Positions 10,401 to 22,090 of a stretch of DNA of 64,000 bases are shown here, in pieces. Every line of letters starts with the position of its first letter. The first letter of the stretch is position 1. The notes beneath the pieces are model-generated. The model ran no database searches. It was not told the DNA's origin and was given only the letters and a program-made list of their open reading frames with translations. Source of the DNA: Salvator merianae (lineage: Eukaryota; Chordata; Lepidosauria; Squamata; Teiidae). The stretch is taken from the NCBI GenBank assembly GCA_003586115.2, contig QVOM02000101.1:30230583-30294582 (forward strand). Reading direction: 5' to 3'. The position numbers were made by a program, and so were the translations under genes.

Positions 10401-10509
10401 TTTATCACTTTGGATATGCTGACTGGAAATAATGAGGCTTGTAGTAAAATATCACTTTGGAAGTCATGATTGATGACATCTCTGTTAGCTGCTGCTTACT
10501 TTAAAGACT

Positions 10510-10740
10510 GAATAAAAGACTGAAAGATAAAATACTTATGTTGATGTGTACCACTGAATCATGACCAACTTCTGGTTGACTGCTTGGGCAACTCCATGTA
10601 CATCTCTGTACAGTTTTCATGGCAGAGATACAGAAGTGGTTTGCCATTGCCAACTTATGAGGAGAGGCTGGGGATTGAACCATTGACTATTTGTTTTCCA
10701 GAGAATTTACTCTACCAATGGACTCCCTAACCCTATGTAA
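10510..10740 (-). mobile_element. tRNA-derived SINE
   Basis: On the minus strand a box-A-like segment is followed by a box B (GGTTCAATCCCCAG) and a conserved body including GGCAAACCACTTCTGTAT. A tail follows resembling 'aaccagaagttggtcatgattcagtgg'-type sequence. The same arrangement occurs at about 25.76 and 34.32 kb, which defines a family within this window. SINEs of this general design are common in squamates. Confidence 0.75.
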
Positions 10741-11313
10741 AAAGAAAATGAAGACAGTTTAACTGTAGAGAAAAACATCATAAGTTTGTGAAAGTTGTAC
10801 CTGCTCAGTCTCTCAACTCTTTACACTAGAGGTGAGATATCTAGGGCAGATGCTGTCCATCTGGACATGCTTTTAAACATCTTAAAAGCATATTTGATGT
10901 ATTCTGCTTACTTCCTGTATCTCACAGTGTGACTCTTGTTAAGTGCATTTAGTTGACTTCCTAGAACCTTCTAGATTTCTAGTACGAGTATGTTGATTTA
11001 ATTCCTTAGATGAAGCTCTTATTGCTTAACTTTGAATGCCTGAATAGGCCTTATTAGGTCAGATATTTTAGTTACTGAATTATGTCGGGTGTGTCTATCC
11101 TCCTTGTATAAGCCACTTTTTTTTCTTATGAAGATTCACATTTATTACATTGAAAATTTGAGCACATTTCACGGGAAGTGCTTGTAATGAAAACTGGTTA
11201 ATAGCTAGTCAGGATTTGCATTTATCTCCTGACACATGTTATTAAGAGGCTTCCCCCCCCACACACAGGTTTTTGAAGGCAGGAGCATGGGTAGGGCAAA
11301 AGGCATTCTTTGA

Positions 11314-11398
<85 letters not shown>
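11314..11398. repeat. (AAT)n microsatellite, about 28 units
   Basis: Pure trinucleotide tract of about 85 bp. It creates poly-Ile, poly-Tyr and poly-Leu open frames that are artefacts. Confidence 0.98.
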
Positions 11399-11639
11399 GT
11401 TGAAACATTTCAAATATTCCCAACTTTGAGATTTCACCCAAATTGCGTTGGATCTGGCAGCTTTTTTGTAGGCTCTGAATTCATTTGCCCCATCCCCATA
11501 TCTGTGATCACCTTTGCAGTTCTGCTCTGTGAAATCTCTGGCACTGAGAGACTGAATCCTTCTGAGCAAACTTGATTTTATGGGAGGGGAAGAAATGACA
11601 TTTGTGTATGCATTTGCATGCACAGTATGGATAAGAAGG

Positions 11640-12065
11640 GCAGAGAAGTTATTTTCACAATTACATAATACTAGGACCAGGGGTCACTCTCTGAAGCTGA
11701 TGGGTAGGAGAGTTAGGACTGACAAGGGGAAATATTTTTTTACCCAGAGGGTCATTGGTCTATGGAATTTATTACCGGATGAGGTGGTGACAGCCATCAG
11801 CCTAGATAGCTTTAGGAAAGGACTTGACAGATTCATGGAGGAGGTCAGTTGTATCAATGGTTACTAGAATGGATACCTAGGTACTGCCTCCAGGTACTGC
11901 CTTCTGTAAAACCATTTGTGGGGACTCAAGAGCAGGTGAAGGTTTTGCCTTTTATTCTTCTTGAGAATGCCCAGAAGCAATTGGTGGACCACTGTGTGAA
12001 ACAGAATGCTCATCTAGATGGGTCAAGTCCTGATTCAGCAAGGCTCCACTTATGTCCTTAGGGCA
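11640..12065 (+). mobile_element. CR1-like LINE ORF2 C-terminus and 3' region
   Basis: The plus strand encodes TRGHSLKLMGRRVRTDKGKY, then FFTQRVIGLWNLLPDEVV and SLDSFRKGLDRFM. This is the typical C-terminal end of CR1-type ORF2 ('R-G-H-S-x-K ... FF-x-x-R-V-x-x-W-N-x-L-P-x-x-V'). Downstream, the segment ending in 'catctagatgggtcaagtcctgattcagcaaggctc' is the familiar 3' region of these LINEs. A related 3' region is at 33.25-33.45 kb. The copy is heavily 5'-truncated. Confidence 0.75.
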
Positions 12066-13736
12066 GGGAAACTCATTCTTAGCAGGAAAAGAGTAGAAAC
12101 AATGTATATGAAGACCCTCAAATCTACATATAAAATGTAAGAATGGGAAGGAACTGCATGAAGGAAAAAGTAGCACAAAATGAATTTTATTGTATATTTA
12201 TTTATTTAGATAAACATGTGGTAGACACAGGACAAAGCAACTGAAAGAAAGAATCCCCTCCTTTGAAGAAAGCACTTACCTCTCTCCTCCTAACCAGTCT
12301 CCTACACAATCCATTCAATCACAAGCAAACAGTTATAGAAAAGCAGACAAATCAGAAAGAGATCAAAGAGGAAACCATCCCTTCATGTCCCTTATATGAC
12401 TCGAGGGTGGATCAGGATCTGAATATCTGTGCATTTGTGCACGTGTGTGAGTGTGTGACACCAACAAATGGCATGGCAGATCTTTCCCATATTATGTTGT
12501 CACATTCTTTCCTTCCCAAATGCATATTAAAAATAGGGATAGTTTTGGCTGGAGTTTGTTTCCTTCATTTCAAAATTGCTGTATTCAACTTTCTTTTCTT
12601 GTGTTTAAGCAAAGGTGTTTTCTGTTTGTTTGTTTTTTGTTAAGAGCAGTAGTATCTGGATGTCTGTGACTACACTCCTCTGCAATTATGAGAAAACAGA
12701 AAAATCATATGATTGGCAGACATCAATGTGCTAATAGTGTTTGACATCTGAAGGGAAGGGGGGGGCAATGGATAGGGCTTCTTAATGCAGATACCATGGG
12801 AAAGTGTCTACACTGTGCTCAGAAGGCTGGCAGAAAAGGTGAGCTTAATGTGGTCAAATGCATTTAAATGTAGGTACTCCTGAGGCAGAAGAGACCACTT
12901 CCCCCCACTTTTTTTTTTAAGGCCTTAAACTTAAGTGTAGTTACAGCTTTAGCTTCCTTGAGCAGGAGAAAGATAGGTCTACAGACCTGGAGATGTATGA
13001 TGACCACCAGTAATACGTAGAGAAGAAAATCAGTATTGTTGTGCGTTTACACTTTACGCTGCCCATACTTTCTATCACACACAATTTTAAAAAGTATAAT
13101 TTTTGCCTATTGAAGCACATAAACCACCCTCAACCCAGAACTCCACTTTCATTCATAACAGTGAGAAGATTGTCCTCATTGTCATTTAAGTGTGATCTTA
13201 GTACCTTGCCACTAAGAATTTCCATTTTGACTAGAGAAGCTAAACTATTGAGGGCTTAAGAAATAAGATCAAGGTAATCTTTTAGCTTCAGAAGTGACTT
13301 TCTTCTGTTACTTCTCTAATCTCTCAAACAAGTTAGCCAAACTGCTGCCAGTATTTGTTATTGACTCCCTCGTCTAATCTAATTAGATTAACGAAAAAAG
13401 TCTGCTTAGCATGTACCTCCTTTCCCTCTACTTATTTAATGTTGAGTTCTTCTCAGCATTACCATCTTTTAAATAAAGCCAAACAATTGCCTATCCAATC
13501 TAAAAGCTACCTATGCAAGTAATTGAATCTGCTACTTTTACTAATACGTTGCATGCTTATTTTCTGAAGCCCTAGCCTGTTGTTTTCAGATTCTTTTCTG
13601 AATCTTCTGCTGTTTTAGTCATTAGCCACATGGAAGGAAGTCAGATCTGGAAGAAGAAGTTGCTTTTAGAAGCATTGCCAGACAATGAACAATCCAGCCC
13701 AATTAGCATGGCAGATTGGGCTGAGAATCTCCACTA
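12066..13736. other. Stretch without recognised features
   Basis: Open frames up to 126 codons show no domain, codon pattern or start context that would support a gene. No repeat ends are seen. Confidence 0.4.
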
Positions 13737-13744
13737 GGGTAAAG

Positions 13745-14110
13745 TAGGAAAGTGCACATTTCGATTCATATTCAAAAATTCATTTGAAGATTTGTTTTCA
13801 CAAATTTTCACATCAAAATGAAAATGACTTTCTTTGCACTTACGGATTTTCGATCGAAAACAAAAAAGCCTATTCTTTTGCAAAACCGAGATTCTTTGAA
13901 TATTTACATTTTCACACTTTTTTTGCTATGTTTAAACCATGAAAATGGCATTTTCAATGGAATTTTCAATGGAAAAATGAATGCAAAAAATGCGAAAATG
14001 AAGGTGAAAAATGCATTTTTTGATAACGGAATTTGCTGATGAATTGAAAATTTGGATTTTCTATTCATAAACAAATCAAAAATGATTTTTTTTTTCCATG
14101 CACATCCCTA
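13745..14110. mobile_element. Non-autonomous hAT element C (366 bp)
   Basis: The right end (TGCACATCCCTA) matches the family; the left end is slightly diverged (TAGGAAAGTGCAC). Direct repeats GGGTAAAG at 13,737-13,744 and 14,111-14,118 are identical. Size and AT-rich interior agree with element B, so the two form one subfamily. Confidence 0.9.
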
Positions 14111-15554
14111 GGGTAAAGTCCTACTTGTTCCCATCTGGAATGGAAAGGAGGTACATTGCTTTGATCTTCAGTTGTTGTTAATGATCAGTTTGAGATCTGC
14201 TTTGCTTTTTCAGACTCCTTAGATTCAAGATCAAGTCGTTATTGTTACAAGCTATTTCATTCCACCAGAAGGATTGCAGATATCACAATTTGCTACAAGT
14301 GCAGTATGTTTCATCTGTGGTGACAGCAGAGGAACCCAAACCATTAAAATATTCATTGTATGTTTGTTTGGAACCCTAAGAAAGAGCAGTATTGGACTAG
14401 CTATATGGTTGCTGAATGAAAACTCCCACCATCCCTTGTCATGGGTGCTCATGGGAGCTGTAGCTCAGCAACACTACGAACACTCTAGTTTGCTTACCTT
14501 AGAAGACAGTTCTTTCCTTTCACAAACGGCAATTTTTGGTTTGCTCTCAATGCATATGTATTCTAGAAACAGAATGGAGGGACTGAAAATTTGTTTTTAT
14601 TCTGCCTAGCAGATTAAAGGTTTACATGAATATAGTACACTGAACTAGGGGTGTGCACGAAGCTTCGTAGCAACGAAGTTTCGTTCGAATTTCGCCTCTT
14701 CGCGGTTTTCACGTCGAATACGAAGGGCAGTTTATATTGCGAAAGTGAATGGCGAAAGTCCCCCCAATTTTCCCTTACTTTCGGGACCTTCACCATTTGC
14801 TGCGAACGGCCACTTTCATCTTTTTTCGCCGCAAAAACTTGAATGCATCAAAGTGCTGTGGCTTCACAGCCTCCAGCCTCTGCCTCTAGAGGTTGGAAAT
14901 TGTAATGCATCACAGTAGGAAGGACTTAGATGACGGGGTTTTTTTTAACTCTTTGCCTGCCTCGCATCGGATCGCATTGCATGAGGATGAGAAACTCAGA
15001 TGGCTAGGAAGTTAATAAAATTTCTTTGATGGTGGTATAGTTCTGTTTTTGGAACGGAGTGCAAGACGACGAGACATCATTTTGCTGCTTCTCTCAGTTA
15101 TTTCATCCTGCGGCTGCCTCCAGTCTTCTAAATTACTCGCTTAGCTGAAGGCAATTACTCTGAGCATCGCTGACTGAGCCCGCCCACGTCGTACAATGAG
15201 TAGGACTAGGTGAGGTGCTTGTGGAAAAAAATTAACCGAGGTTACAACGAAGTAGCGAGGGAACGAATGAACCGTTGGCAATCAGAATGTTGCTGCTGCT
15301 GGCTGGCTGCTAAACGAAGAAAAGGGAAAGGACTGGGCTTCAGCGCGAGAGACCGTGAGAGCCATCTAAACGGGGATCATATGAGGTAACTTACTACTAG
15401 CTTTGAAAGCCAGTGAAAGTCTTTTTTTTTTTTTTGGAAAGCTTTTGAAAGTCCCTGCCCAGGCAGGGCTTACCCACTGATAAGAGGGCATGTTGGGCAA
15501 GGAGGTCAGAAGACCCCAGCTGCCGTGGAGAGGGCGAATCACTAGTGTGCTCCT

Positions 15555-15625
15555 AGGCAGCCAATCCCAGAGCAGGTTTCACAGGCCAATAAAACTGCAG
15601 TGGGCGGGATCTATTTAATGGTCAC
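15555..15625 (+). promoter_or_regulatory. Promoter-like segment upstream of the SANT-like frame
   Basis: Two CCAAT boxes (AGCCAATCCC near 15,559 and GGCCAATAAA near 15,583) and a GC box (GTGGGCGGGA near 15,600) lie 30-80 bp upstream of the ATG at 15,639. A weak TATA-like 'ctatttaatgg' follows the GC box. This grouping is typical of vertebrate proximal promoters and is unusual inside a non-autonomous transposon. Confidence 0.5.
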
Positions 15626-15638
15626 CTTGTAGGGAAAA

Positions 15639-15981
15639 ATGGCAACCCGTTATTTGTATTGGCAGCCTGAAGAGATCGAGGCCCAGCTGGAGGTGCTGCT
15701 AGCAGCCAATGGGCCTCGAGAACGTCTGATGACCTGCACCTGCAGGCAAAATCGAAGCCTCTTAGAGGCATCGAGAAGCCTGCAGGTGCAGGGATTCAGG
15801 CACTCCGTGGCGCTATGCTGGCTCAAGTTTAAGGGGCTCAGGGCCGGTTTCTATGGAGCCCTGGAGGCCCATGATGGCTCTCCCCCACACCAGAAGAGGC
15901 CACCTCACTACCCCCTCCTCCAACAGCTCTGGGTGGTTGCTGGAAGACCCCACTGGAGACATCGCCACAAGGCCAGTTCAG
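15639..15981 (+). CDS. Putative exon 1: Myb/SANT-like DNA-binding domain carried by a hAT element
   Basis: The ATG has a strong context (A at -3, G at +4). About 114 codons follow to a consensus donor CAG|GTACGT at 15,981/15,982. The protein has the outline of a trihelix-type Myb/SANT domain (Myb_DNA-bind_4 style). There is an early Trp with acidic residues (YWQPEEIEAQLEVLL), then RQNRSLLEASRSL and GFRHSVALCWLKFKGLRAGF, matching the 'G-x-R-x-x-x-x-C-x-x-K-x-K-x-L-x-x-x-Y/F' third-helix pattern. A Pro/His-rich link and YPLLQQLWVVAGRP follow. Such domains occur in host regulatory genes and in Harbinger transposon accessory proteins. The frame ends in phase 1. The read-through version stops at 16,034. 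The family assignment rests on pattern only. Confidence 0.5.
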
Positions 15982-16369
15982 GTACGTTGTTCCTTCTTAT
16001 CATTGAACCCCCCCCCCACTGCCCCCTAAAATAAATATGGATTGCCACAGATGTGCCTGACCGCTTGTGCGCATCTGCCACTCTCTTGGCAGTTGGGGCA
16101 ATGATATAATAAGTGTTAGCTGCTTGCACTCTTGATTTCAGTGGGAAGGAACTGCTGATTTGTTTGACTGGGACCATATGCGGGGGGCGGGGGGAGGTAC
16201 AGAACCATAATGCTGGCTGTAACACATGATGGTCTCCACACATTAAACATGAACTCCTTATTTCTGCCGCATACGTGGCTGGATGGTATCAAGTACGGTG
16301 GGTACCGCTTTCTTATGCAGTTGGCCCAACTGACAACCTCTGAACAGTGTGACATCCATTGCTTTCCAG

Positions 16370-16435
16370 CCCAAGCACGTTCTCCTGAAGAGCAGGAGGA
16401 GGAGGAGGAGCGGCCAGCTGCAGAGCCAGCAGAAG
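16370..16435 (+). CDS. Putative exon 2: acidic linker
   Basis: A pyrimidine-containing acceptor (GCTTTCCAG|C) opens a 66-bp segment that continues exon 1 in the same phase. It encodes an acidic, Ala/Pro-containing stretch (RSPEEQEEEEERPAAEPAE) and closes with the donor AAG|GTACAT. Phase agreement at both ends and the low-complexity acidic composition support an exon. It could also be chance within a repeat-rich cargo. Confidence 0.35.
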
Positions 16436-17123
16436 GTACATTGGTGTTGCCCATTGGAAGGGATGCTGTGGGACACTACTAAGAATGAGGGAATAGCAGG
16501 AAACAGGTAGAGGTTTGTGAACCCAGAGAAAAATGGGAATTGTCAGGTCGTCAGGTGTTCATTGTGGTTGTTTCCTCGATCCTCCTCCTGAGCAGAACCA
16601 CCCGCAGTTCTGTTCTAGCCTTACTAGAATTTATTTGGTGGGGGGGGGAAAGCAGCAATATTGTGTGTGGGGGCAAGGTTAACTAATACAGAAGGAGGGG
16701 GAGATGGTTTTGGGGACCCTGCACTAGCAGCCCTACCTGCCTTGACCTAAGCCTAGCCTAACCGTAATCCTAACCTTAACCCACTAGAAGTCCCTATTTA
16801 GGGGAAGATAAGAACTAGTACTGTGCCCGTGTACACACACGCCTAACTCTGAGACCCTGGCACTCACAGTCTGCTGTCCCTTTCCCTTCCCCTCCACTCC
16901 GCTATCCCCCCAACCACAAAGTAACATGAAAGAAAGGAGTGGAGGAAGAAAATGGAAATTACCTGAGAAGAGGAATAAAAGAAAGATTAGGCAGAAGGGA
17001 AGGGAGAAATGAGAGAGAGAGAGAACCAGAGAGAGCCACTAGACCACCCCACCACGGGAAGCACAGGGTCGGAAGAGAGAGAGAATGAGAGATCGAATCC
17101 CCGTGTCTCCTCTCCTCCTTCAG

Positions 17124-17171
17124 TCACAGGTCAATCAGCTTAGAGTGAGCTCCGATCGTCACGGAAATAAA
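17124..17171 (+). CDS. Putative terminal exon with stop and poly(A) signal
   Basis: A strong polypyrimidine tract ending in CTCCTTCAG precedes 17,124. Joined in phase to exon 2 it gives six codons and then TAG at 17,141-17,143. AATAAA follows at 17,166-17,171. This would complete a small transcription unit inside the hAT cargo. The call is inference and needs transcript support. Confidence 0.25.
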
Positions 17172-17948
17172 AATGGCTTAATGGCTCATCGGCAGCTGCT
17201 TTTATAAGGTGCTATGGACCCACCCAATTCAATCACAAAACCCTTTTGTTTCCATGGCAACAGCAGGTAATTGTGAAAATAAACAGAGTGCCAACAACCC
17301 AGGTGGAAAGATTTGAAATCGAAGCGCCAATCAGGAGAAAGCAAGCCAATAGGTATAATTTCCTCGCCCCAATCGATCGGCAGCCAGCGACGAGCGGCAT
17401 AGTTAAAGGGACAAAACTTAGCGCGCATGCGTGCACAGACATGAGCGTTGAAAAGGCATCGAAAATGACGAAAAATCAAAGCGGAAAAAACACCTGCTTT
17501 CGCTTGCTTTCGCCTCTCTGGCATATTAGCGAAATTATAGCATTTATTTCCTTCCACGCAACCTCGCGATCAACAGTGAGGAAACGTAGCTTCGTTGCTT
17601 TGAATCCTCCTACAAACCAGCCACCGGTTAAAAGTAAGCTCGTGCAATTTTTACCTTATAACAAGCCAACTCCTTAAACTATGAACGTGGGCGGTCAAAT
17701 ATAGAAGGGACAAGGCAGGGGGACATGCGGCGTTTCCCTATAGAAAGAAGTGTATATTTTTCAATACTTATTTCCTTTATTTTGCAAGGAACGTGCACCC
17801 CCCCATTTTTTTGCGAAGATTTTCGCAGCAAAAACGAAGGTCGACATTTTCGCGAGTCACGTTTTTGCTCAAAAACGAAGCAATGGTGCTTCGAAGCTTT
17901 GCGAAATGAACACCGAAAAATTCTCTCGTGCACACCCCTACACTGAAC

Positions 17949-20848
17949 TATTCCACTAGTGCTGTTCTAATAATAGGATGGATGGAAATAGTGCAAGTAG
18001 TAGATTCACAGCAAAGTCAGTTTTCGGGGAAGGGTAGAGGGTTTTTTTGTTGTTTATTTTTATTTTTAAAAATAAGGTTTTCCGGGAGGGGGGATGATTA
18101 GTTTTATTAACTGGGCTAGGCATACACTCTAGTACAAAGCACAGTCAGGCTGAAGTCACACCTTAATTTTAAAACTGCTTCAGCCCTTCTTGTGCTTTCA
18201 GAATCCATACCCCAAAATTGATTTCTGTAGCTTTTGTAGACTATTGTGCCAGGAAAAGGACTATACTTTAATTGGATTTTGTCAGCACTCAGGAATTTCA
18301 GCTCATTAGATTGTTTTTTTTTTTTTAATTAATTAATTAATTTATTTATGTTTAAGGTATGATTGAAAGAAGGCTATTTGGGGCAGGCAGAGGAACGATT
18401 CCATTTTCCTCTTGCTCAATGCCAGATCTTGTGGGCGGCCTAGAGGGGTGCTGTCATTGCCCTCACTTTCAGTTTCTCCTCCTTGCCCCAGTCCACTCTT
18501 CTTTCTTTACCTTTCTTCCTCATTAAATTGCCGTTTTGTGTTATTTTGCAAAGTAAGAAAAGACCAAACACAGAGATAGAGAGCTCTGCTCCTGCAGCAC
18601 TGATGACTTGCTCTCGAGCAAGGTTGAAAACTGTGACATTTTCATCCGTCCCTCCTTGCTTGCTCACCCACCTGCCTGCCTCTGCCTTGAATCCTGTTTT
18701 TCACCTCTTCTCCCTGCCTTCAAGACTCCGAAAGTGGTGTCCCCACCAAGACTGGCAACTGAGGGTGGGTAAATGAATTTGATTGAGAGTGATTGATTGA
18801 TAACCATGAGCAATGTGTCTCCCCCAATTTGGGGGAATGGGAAGAGACAGTGGTCCAATATCCATGCCCCTGTTACAATGCTGCTTTCCCCCACTCTTTG
18901 CTCCAATTTGAACAAATCTCACCTGAAAGAGAGACCTTGAGTTTCTTTAATCACCCTTCCACACCAGACCTCCCCCTAATTTAACCCTGAAAGGGGGAGG
19001 AAAGGGAAGACCTCCAGGCCTGAACCAAAACATGGTGAAAAATAAAATAAAATAAAAGGGACTCTGAGCTATTGGTTGTGGTGGCACGCTGCACACTTTC
19101 CCTTTATAGACCAACTATCACAATCCTGACCATGTTTATGATGGACCATCCACCCACTTCAGGAATAGGATGCATCACTGATTTTGAGTAAGATCAACGT
19201 AGCAACTTTTTAAAGCCCCTACTAATAAAAATGCTCATAAAATAGAATTGTACTTAAAGGCCACAAATGACCAAGGTTGTGAAACAAATTAAAATGTTTC
19301 ATGTTTTTGTTTAAGAAATTACCTTGCACATAACAAAATTAAATTTAAAAGATCTACCTTTTTTTTTTCTTTTTTTTTCTATTATGCTTAAATAAAATAG
19401 TTCCTCTAATGGCCTAGATGACACTCATTATGTAACTGAGAAATGTGCCCTAAAAGCTATTTTTATATGGATCTTTCTATGAACAAAAATCTACACACTT
19501 TTTTTTTCAGGCAACAGGCCACACAACTGGTTCACTGTGAATTCATGATCTCACAATGCCCTCATGCTGCCAGAGTTTTCAATTGCACAATTTCTGTGTT
19601 GTTCTCAGGAGATAATGTTATATGAGTATACAGTGTACCAAACAGTATTTCAATGGCTCACACTTGAGTTGTTTATCTGCGTAAAATTTCATAGCCGCCT
19701 TCTGAATCTTATAACTTGTTAATCTTTTGCATCAGAAAAATCAATCCAAGTGAAGAATTTTTTTTTTGTTGTTTATTTCCCCTTCTCAAGGATTTTTCTC
19801 AGTTCAGTTGACTAATGCTTCCCACTCAGTAACGAAGCTCATTGTATGGCTCTCATAGTTTCATGAGGTACCTCCAAAGCTTTTGTGGCTTCTATGGCTT
19901 TCTGAAACAAAGGAAGCCGAAACTAGATTTTATTTGATTCTTTGAACTTTTATATTGTCAGATCTAGGACTGAGGGTGGGGTAGGGAAACATTTTCCTAG
20001 TTCTAGTGCTGTTTTCACAGTGAGCTTATTCTGCGGGGCAACCATGCTTCATTAACTTGCATGCATTTATGTCTCATGTCATCAGTTTTATTGGTTAGTC
20101 TTAGGACCATATCATAAGAACTGAAAATGTTCACAAACACAAGTACAATGACATAAAATAACATTAAACCAGAATTAAGATAATACCAGTTGTGTATTAA
20201 ATGTGCTGCTTTACTATTTTCCCTGACAAGAACTTCCAAAATCTATTTTTTTTAGTCATATGCAACTACTGCCCCCGCACCTCGCAGGAACCAATGACCC
20301 ATTACATCACTATTTTACTTTTGGGGGCAATATGGATGTGTAGATAGCTTGTGTTTGTGTGCATGCACACACATGCATCATGTGGTCTGTCTTGTCCTCT
20401 GCTAGGGTAAGCTAGCCTTGGTGTTTGTGCAAGCAGAATAGGAGACAGAACATTTTCAACTTTTGAATAGCAGCTGCTGAGTTTTTAGATTGGTTGCAGC
20501 TGAATCTCTGGAGTTTGGGGTTCTTGATTACTTTATAATTGATGTTACTGCTAGCTGGTTTTATGGTAATAGCTCTTGTGGAAACTGTTTGGTAACAAGC
20601 TTCTAAGATATAAAAGTTTAATAACAAGCACAACAACTCTCATTTTAACTGCTTCTTTTCCAAAGTTTACAATCAGCTTTTTCTCCCCACCCCATCTCAT
20701 CTCCATTCAATATGGGCACTACAGGTTTAATATGGGACAGTTCTACATGCCTTGACCCTCCCCCAAAGCTGTGGTTGCCTGCAAGTATATCCTCACCTTC
20801 TTTTCACATCAGGAATGTTCCCATCTCATCTCTACTGACCAGCCACTT
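17949..20848. other. Stretch without recognised genes
   Basis: AT-rich with poly(T) runs and TTAA units near 18,310-18,350. No transposon ends or protein families recognised. Confidence 0.4.
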
Positions 20849-20851
20849 TAA

Positions 20852-21287
20852 GGGTACCTCCCAACATGGGCCAAAATCTGCAATTCTCTCTGGACTATAC
20901 TGGGAGTGCCAGGCACAACTGTGATATTTCTACTATAGTCCTAAGTTAGTCAATGGATAACCCAATATATCAGTATTATGGGAAATCTGGCAATGATGCC
21001 AGTTCCTAGTAATCATTCCCCTGACTTGGATGTCTGCAGGAGCTTTGAAAATGAAGTCAAATCACATAACCAGAAGCCAGCCAAGGGCACAAAAAATATC
21101 AAAAGTGAGGTGAGCACTTGCCTGGCTTTCTGGTTATATGATCTGACTTTATTTTGGCAGCTCCTGAATCACGACAAATGTCTAGGTAAGGGGAACTAAG
21201 CCCATAATTGCTTTTCATGTCTGCCAGGGAAGCAATTGTGGGATCTTCTGTAAATCCTGCATAGTCTATTGCTGTAGAGAGGTGGCC
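20852..21287. mobile_element. Fold-back MITE, Harbinger-like (436 bp)
   Basis: Inverted ends GGGTACCTCCCAACA and, reversed, GGCCACCTCTCTACA are flanked by TAA on both sides (20,849-20,851 and 21,288-21,290), the TWA duplication expected of PIF/Harbinger elements. Inside, 21,054-21,085 pairs with 21,117-21,149 to form a long imperfect stem around a loop of about 31 bases. No coding capacity. Confidence 0.65.
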
Positions 21288-21844
21288 TAAGGGGGAAAAA
21301 ATGCTGTTTTAAGCATCCCCTGCCAGAAACTGTTTATCAGTGACAGAGTACTTTGCTGAGTACATAGGGGACTTCTCTTCTTGGGGACCCATGTCATATC
21401 TCATGACACACAGCCTTGCACCCAAAGATCCATGAATAAATAGCCTTGCAAGAGGAAGGGCATTATGGCTGAAAATACATTTTCAGAGATCATTTTTCAT
21501 CTGCTTTAAAACATTATGGTCCTGATGAAAATTACTCTGCTGCCTGCAGAATATAATTTGGATTTAAAAATTATGCAAAGAGATCTTAGAGAGAACTTAG
21601 AGCTGCAGGGTTTGGGTGCTGCTTGGATCTCTAACTGAGGAAGGTCTTTATCCTCACATAAACAAGCAAACTTCAAGGTCACATCTCCAGACATGGCCTA
21701 AAGTCCAGAATTATCTTGGGGCTATATGTGGATTGCCACATGTATCCATAGCAATCCCAGCATAGATCCAAGATATAGGGGTGAAATCCTGGCATATCAC
21801 TACTTTGGGAAAACTAACCTGTTTTTTTCTGAATAGGTGATATG

Positions 21845-22090
21845 GCTTACCTTGTCTGGAAGCTTGCTCCCGGAATCCGTCTTGATGAAAATGGCTAGCA
21901 CACATGTGCAGGGCTGAAACTGAACCAAAAATGCCCACTACACAGGTGCAGGGTCTGGTAGTTGCACACTTCTAGGTATTTCACACCACTGAAATACCTA
22001 GAAGTACCCAACATGCCATTGTGAGAGTAGTGCCAGGTGAGATAAGGGCCTGGACTTGCCTTGTGATTTCACCCTGCCACCTGGTAGTGC
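21845..22090. repeat. Interspersed repeat with perfect 16-bp hairpin
   Basis: The segment is related to 47,925-48,130: both contain a 'TTACCT...AAGCTTG' start, an 'ATGTGCAGGGCTGAAACTGA'-like core and a hairpin. Here ACTTCTAGGTATTTCA (21,968-21,983) faces its exact reverse complement (21,990-22,005) across a 6-base loop. It probably belongs to the fold-back MITE group. Confidence 0.6.

Larger units (their letters stand above)
14646..17940. mobile_element. Non-autonomous hAT element D with gene-like cargo (3.3 kb)
   Basis: Ends are TAGGGGTGTGCACGAAG and CGTGCACACCCCTA. The 8-bp direct repeats CACTGAAC at 14,638-14,645 and 17,941-17,948 are identical. About 550 bp at the left and 590 bp at the right correspond, reversed, to element A at 6040-7163. 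Between them, from about 15,194 to 17,350, lie about 2,157 bp absent from A. That cargo contains a promoter-like segment, a Myb/SANT-like reading frame with a good splice donor, further putative exons and a poly(A) signal. No hAT transposase is present. The perfect duplication shows that ends and cargo moved as one unit. Whether A lost the cargo or D gained it cannot be decided from two copies. Confidence 0.9.

Noticed and set aside
11205..11623. Frames with long poly-Leu, poly-Tyr or poly-Ile
   Set aside because: They only reflect the (AAT)n microsatellite.
16210..16482. Stand-alone 90-codon gene starting at 16,210
   Set aside because: Only the acidic part from 16,370 looks coding-like; the upstream part has no domain and is better read as an intron.
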